18,957 nt of DNA from Trebouxia sp. TZW2008 (Eukaryota; Chlorophyta; Trebouxiophyceae; Trebouxiales; Trebouxiaceae), in the NCBI GenBank assembly GCA_002118135.1, contig BDIU01000310.1, positions 1-18,957 on the forward strand, given 5' to 3'. This document shows, one piece after another, positions 17,836-18,957 of this stretch. Each line of letters opens with the position of its first letter. The first letter of the stretch is position 1. A program made the translations under genes and the position numbers. Below the pieces are notes generated by a model. The model saw nothing but the letters and a program-made list of their open reading frames with translations. It was not told where the DNA came from and did no database searches.

Positions 17836-18957
17836 AGCTACAATATGCATATGAACTTTCATGTTCAGAATCCTCTCAATGTTCCAAAGCTTGATTACCA
17901 AATCAGTTTGTTTGCTAATGACCTTGCATTTGCATGTGTCAGCAATGACCATGCCTGACGGCTGCCCACTTGGCTATCTGTGTAGAGTGTTTCAAGCCCC
18001 TCGTTTGTCACAAACAGTGTGTTGCAGTTTCACAAGCCAGAGTATGTGCGCCAGGGTTCTGAATAGGTCCCCAGAAGAAACACGGCCTTTGCACTGCAAA
18101 GTGGGAGTGGATACTGCTGCGCCCAGCTCTAGCTAGCACTGTCTTGTTGCGTGTAACACTGTCATGCTTGAATAAAATTCTGCCTATCGAAAAGGTTGAC
18201 ACTTTCAAGTACTTGGGCTTGCACTTTCATGCCTCTGGAGACATTGCACACCTGATTTGGCCTATCAAACACAAGGCAGCTGGATCTTGGGCGGCTGTAC
18301 AGCGCCGTCACTCCCTCTCGGAGTGCGGCAACACTGTCAACATCCATTTGCAACTGTTGCAATCTATATTGGTACCCGCCTTGCACTATGGCTGTGAGAT
18401 TTGGGGTATGCACAGTCCTAGCGCAATCTCAGCTCAGCAAGCTCGTCTTGACATGCAACGGCTTTATGATTATTATCTTAGAGCCATTTGCGGTCTGAGC
18501 CCCTCCACTCCGCGCAACATCATGCTTACAGAGTTGGATTTGTTGCCTTTGCAAGTGTTTTGGTGGCGTCAGACGCTCAGGTTCTGGAATGGCATAGCGA
18601 GCTTGCCAGTGGGTAGCTTTTTCCATACTGTCTTGTTGGACAGCTTGAGCGATGCTTTTAAGGACAGTGCTTTCAATTTTTCAAGTTCTGTGGCTGCTTG
18701 CTTGCATCGGGTTGGTGTCAGCATGCCTCACGTGACGGATAGAGTACCTGTGTTGGATGTGCCTGCTGTCATTGATGCGTTGAAGGCTGATTTAGCAGGT
18801 CCTGCGGCTGTTGCTTTGTATTGCCCACGTCAGGCCCCCAGTGCAGGTGTGGTTTGTTACACATATGCTCAGTGGTTTCAGCCTTTTAGCGCTTGTAGAC
18901 GATATTGTCAATTGCCTGTTTCTGGCAGGAACATGCAGCGCTTTCTACAGTTTAGGC
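17836..18957 (+). mobile_element. LINE (non-LTR retrotransposon) reverse transcriptase, continues past the right edge
   Basis: Plus-strand reading: NPLNVPKLDYQISLFANDLAF at 17911-17928 is the RT catalytic block, normally F/YADD, here FAND with Asn in place of the first Asp. The following stretch shifts frame (LCRVFQAPRLSQTVCC). From 18063 one frame stays open to the window end, 298 codons, and includes VDTFKYLGLHFHASGD (FKYLG at 18204-18218, the conserved RT motif), LHYGCEIWGMH (18381-18413), ITELDLLPLQ-like LTELDLLPLQVFWWRQTLRF, and CPRQAPSAGVVCYTYAQWF. These are the thumb and the region before the zinc-knuckle. The 5' part of the ORF, including any endonuclease, is not recognisable upstream. 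The element transposed by target-primed reverse transcription; this copy's catalytic part is damaged. Confidence 0.88.

Noticed and set aside
1..18957. A prokaryotic defence system, CRISPR array, phage or operon
   Set aside because: No regularly spaced repeats, ribosome-binding sites or clustered intact bacterial ORFs exist, and introns are clear in VPS20. The only mobile genes are eukaryotic LINE and Tc1/mariner types.

Overview
This is a nuclear genomic window from a eukaryote, most likely a green alga. The main evidence is one gene that can be rebuilt exon by exon: a six-exon ESCRT-III subunit, VPS20/CHMP6 (8595-9704, + strand). Its introns are short (77-123 nt) and GT-AG, and its residues resemble the land-plant form as I recall it. 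TGTAA elements, the usual chlorophyte polyadenylation signal, follow two of the predicted genes. There are no Shine-Dalgarno-type starts, operons, CRISPR arrays or prokaryotic genes. The species cannot be named from this sequence.

Layout. 1-172: probable internal exon of a minus-strand gene leaving the left edge. 173-5320: about 5 kb with no gene I can support, holding two hairpins and a short dispersed repeat. 5330-7545: a graveyard of minus-strand transposon pieces. These are a LINE reverse-transcriptase tail, the N-terminal half of a Tc1/mariner transposase and, 1 kb away, the C-terminal half of a related one. 7680-8158: two candidate minus-strand exons of an unrecognised gene, divergent from VPS20. 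8595-9704: VPS20. 9705-10810: no gene seen. 10812-12062: a minus-strand spliced gene for a small protein ending in a single membrane anchor. 12442-13302: a 5'-truncated, decayed LINE copy (minus) whose broken end abuts a (CA)10 microsatellite. 13900-14070: weak coding signal on the minus strand. 15589-16258: a long open minus-strand exon. 16636-16977: a small, probably intronless + strand membrane protein, divergent from it. 17428-17544: possible hydrophobic exon. 17836-18957: a second LINE copy of the same family (+ strand), with a degraded RT catalytic region followed by an intact frame of 298 codons that runs off the right edge.

The host genes do not form a functional cluster. VPS20 works in the endosomal multivesicular-body pathway, and nothing links its neighbours to it. 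I found no convincing new biological system. The most distinctive features are the circularly permuted arrangement of the two Tc1/mariner halves, the LINE joined to a transposase half, and the inverted pair of related LINE tails.
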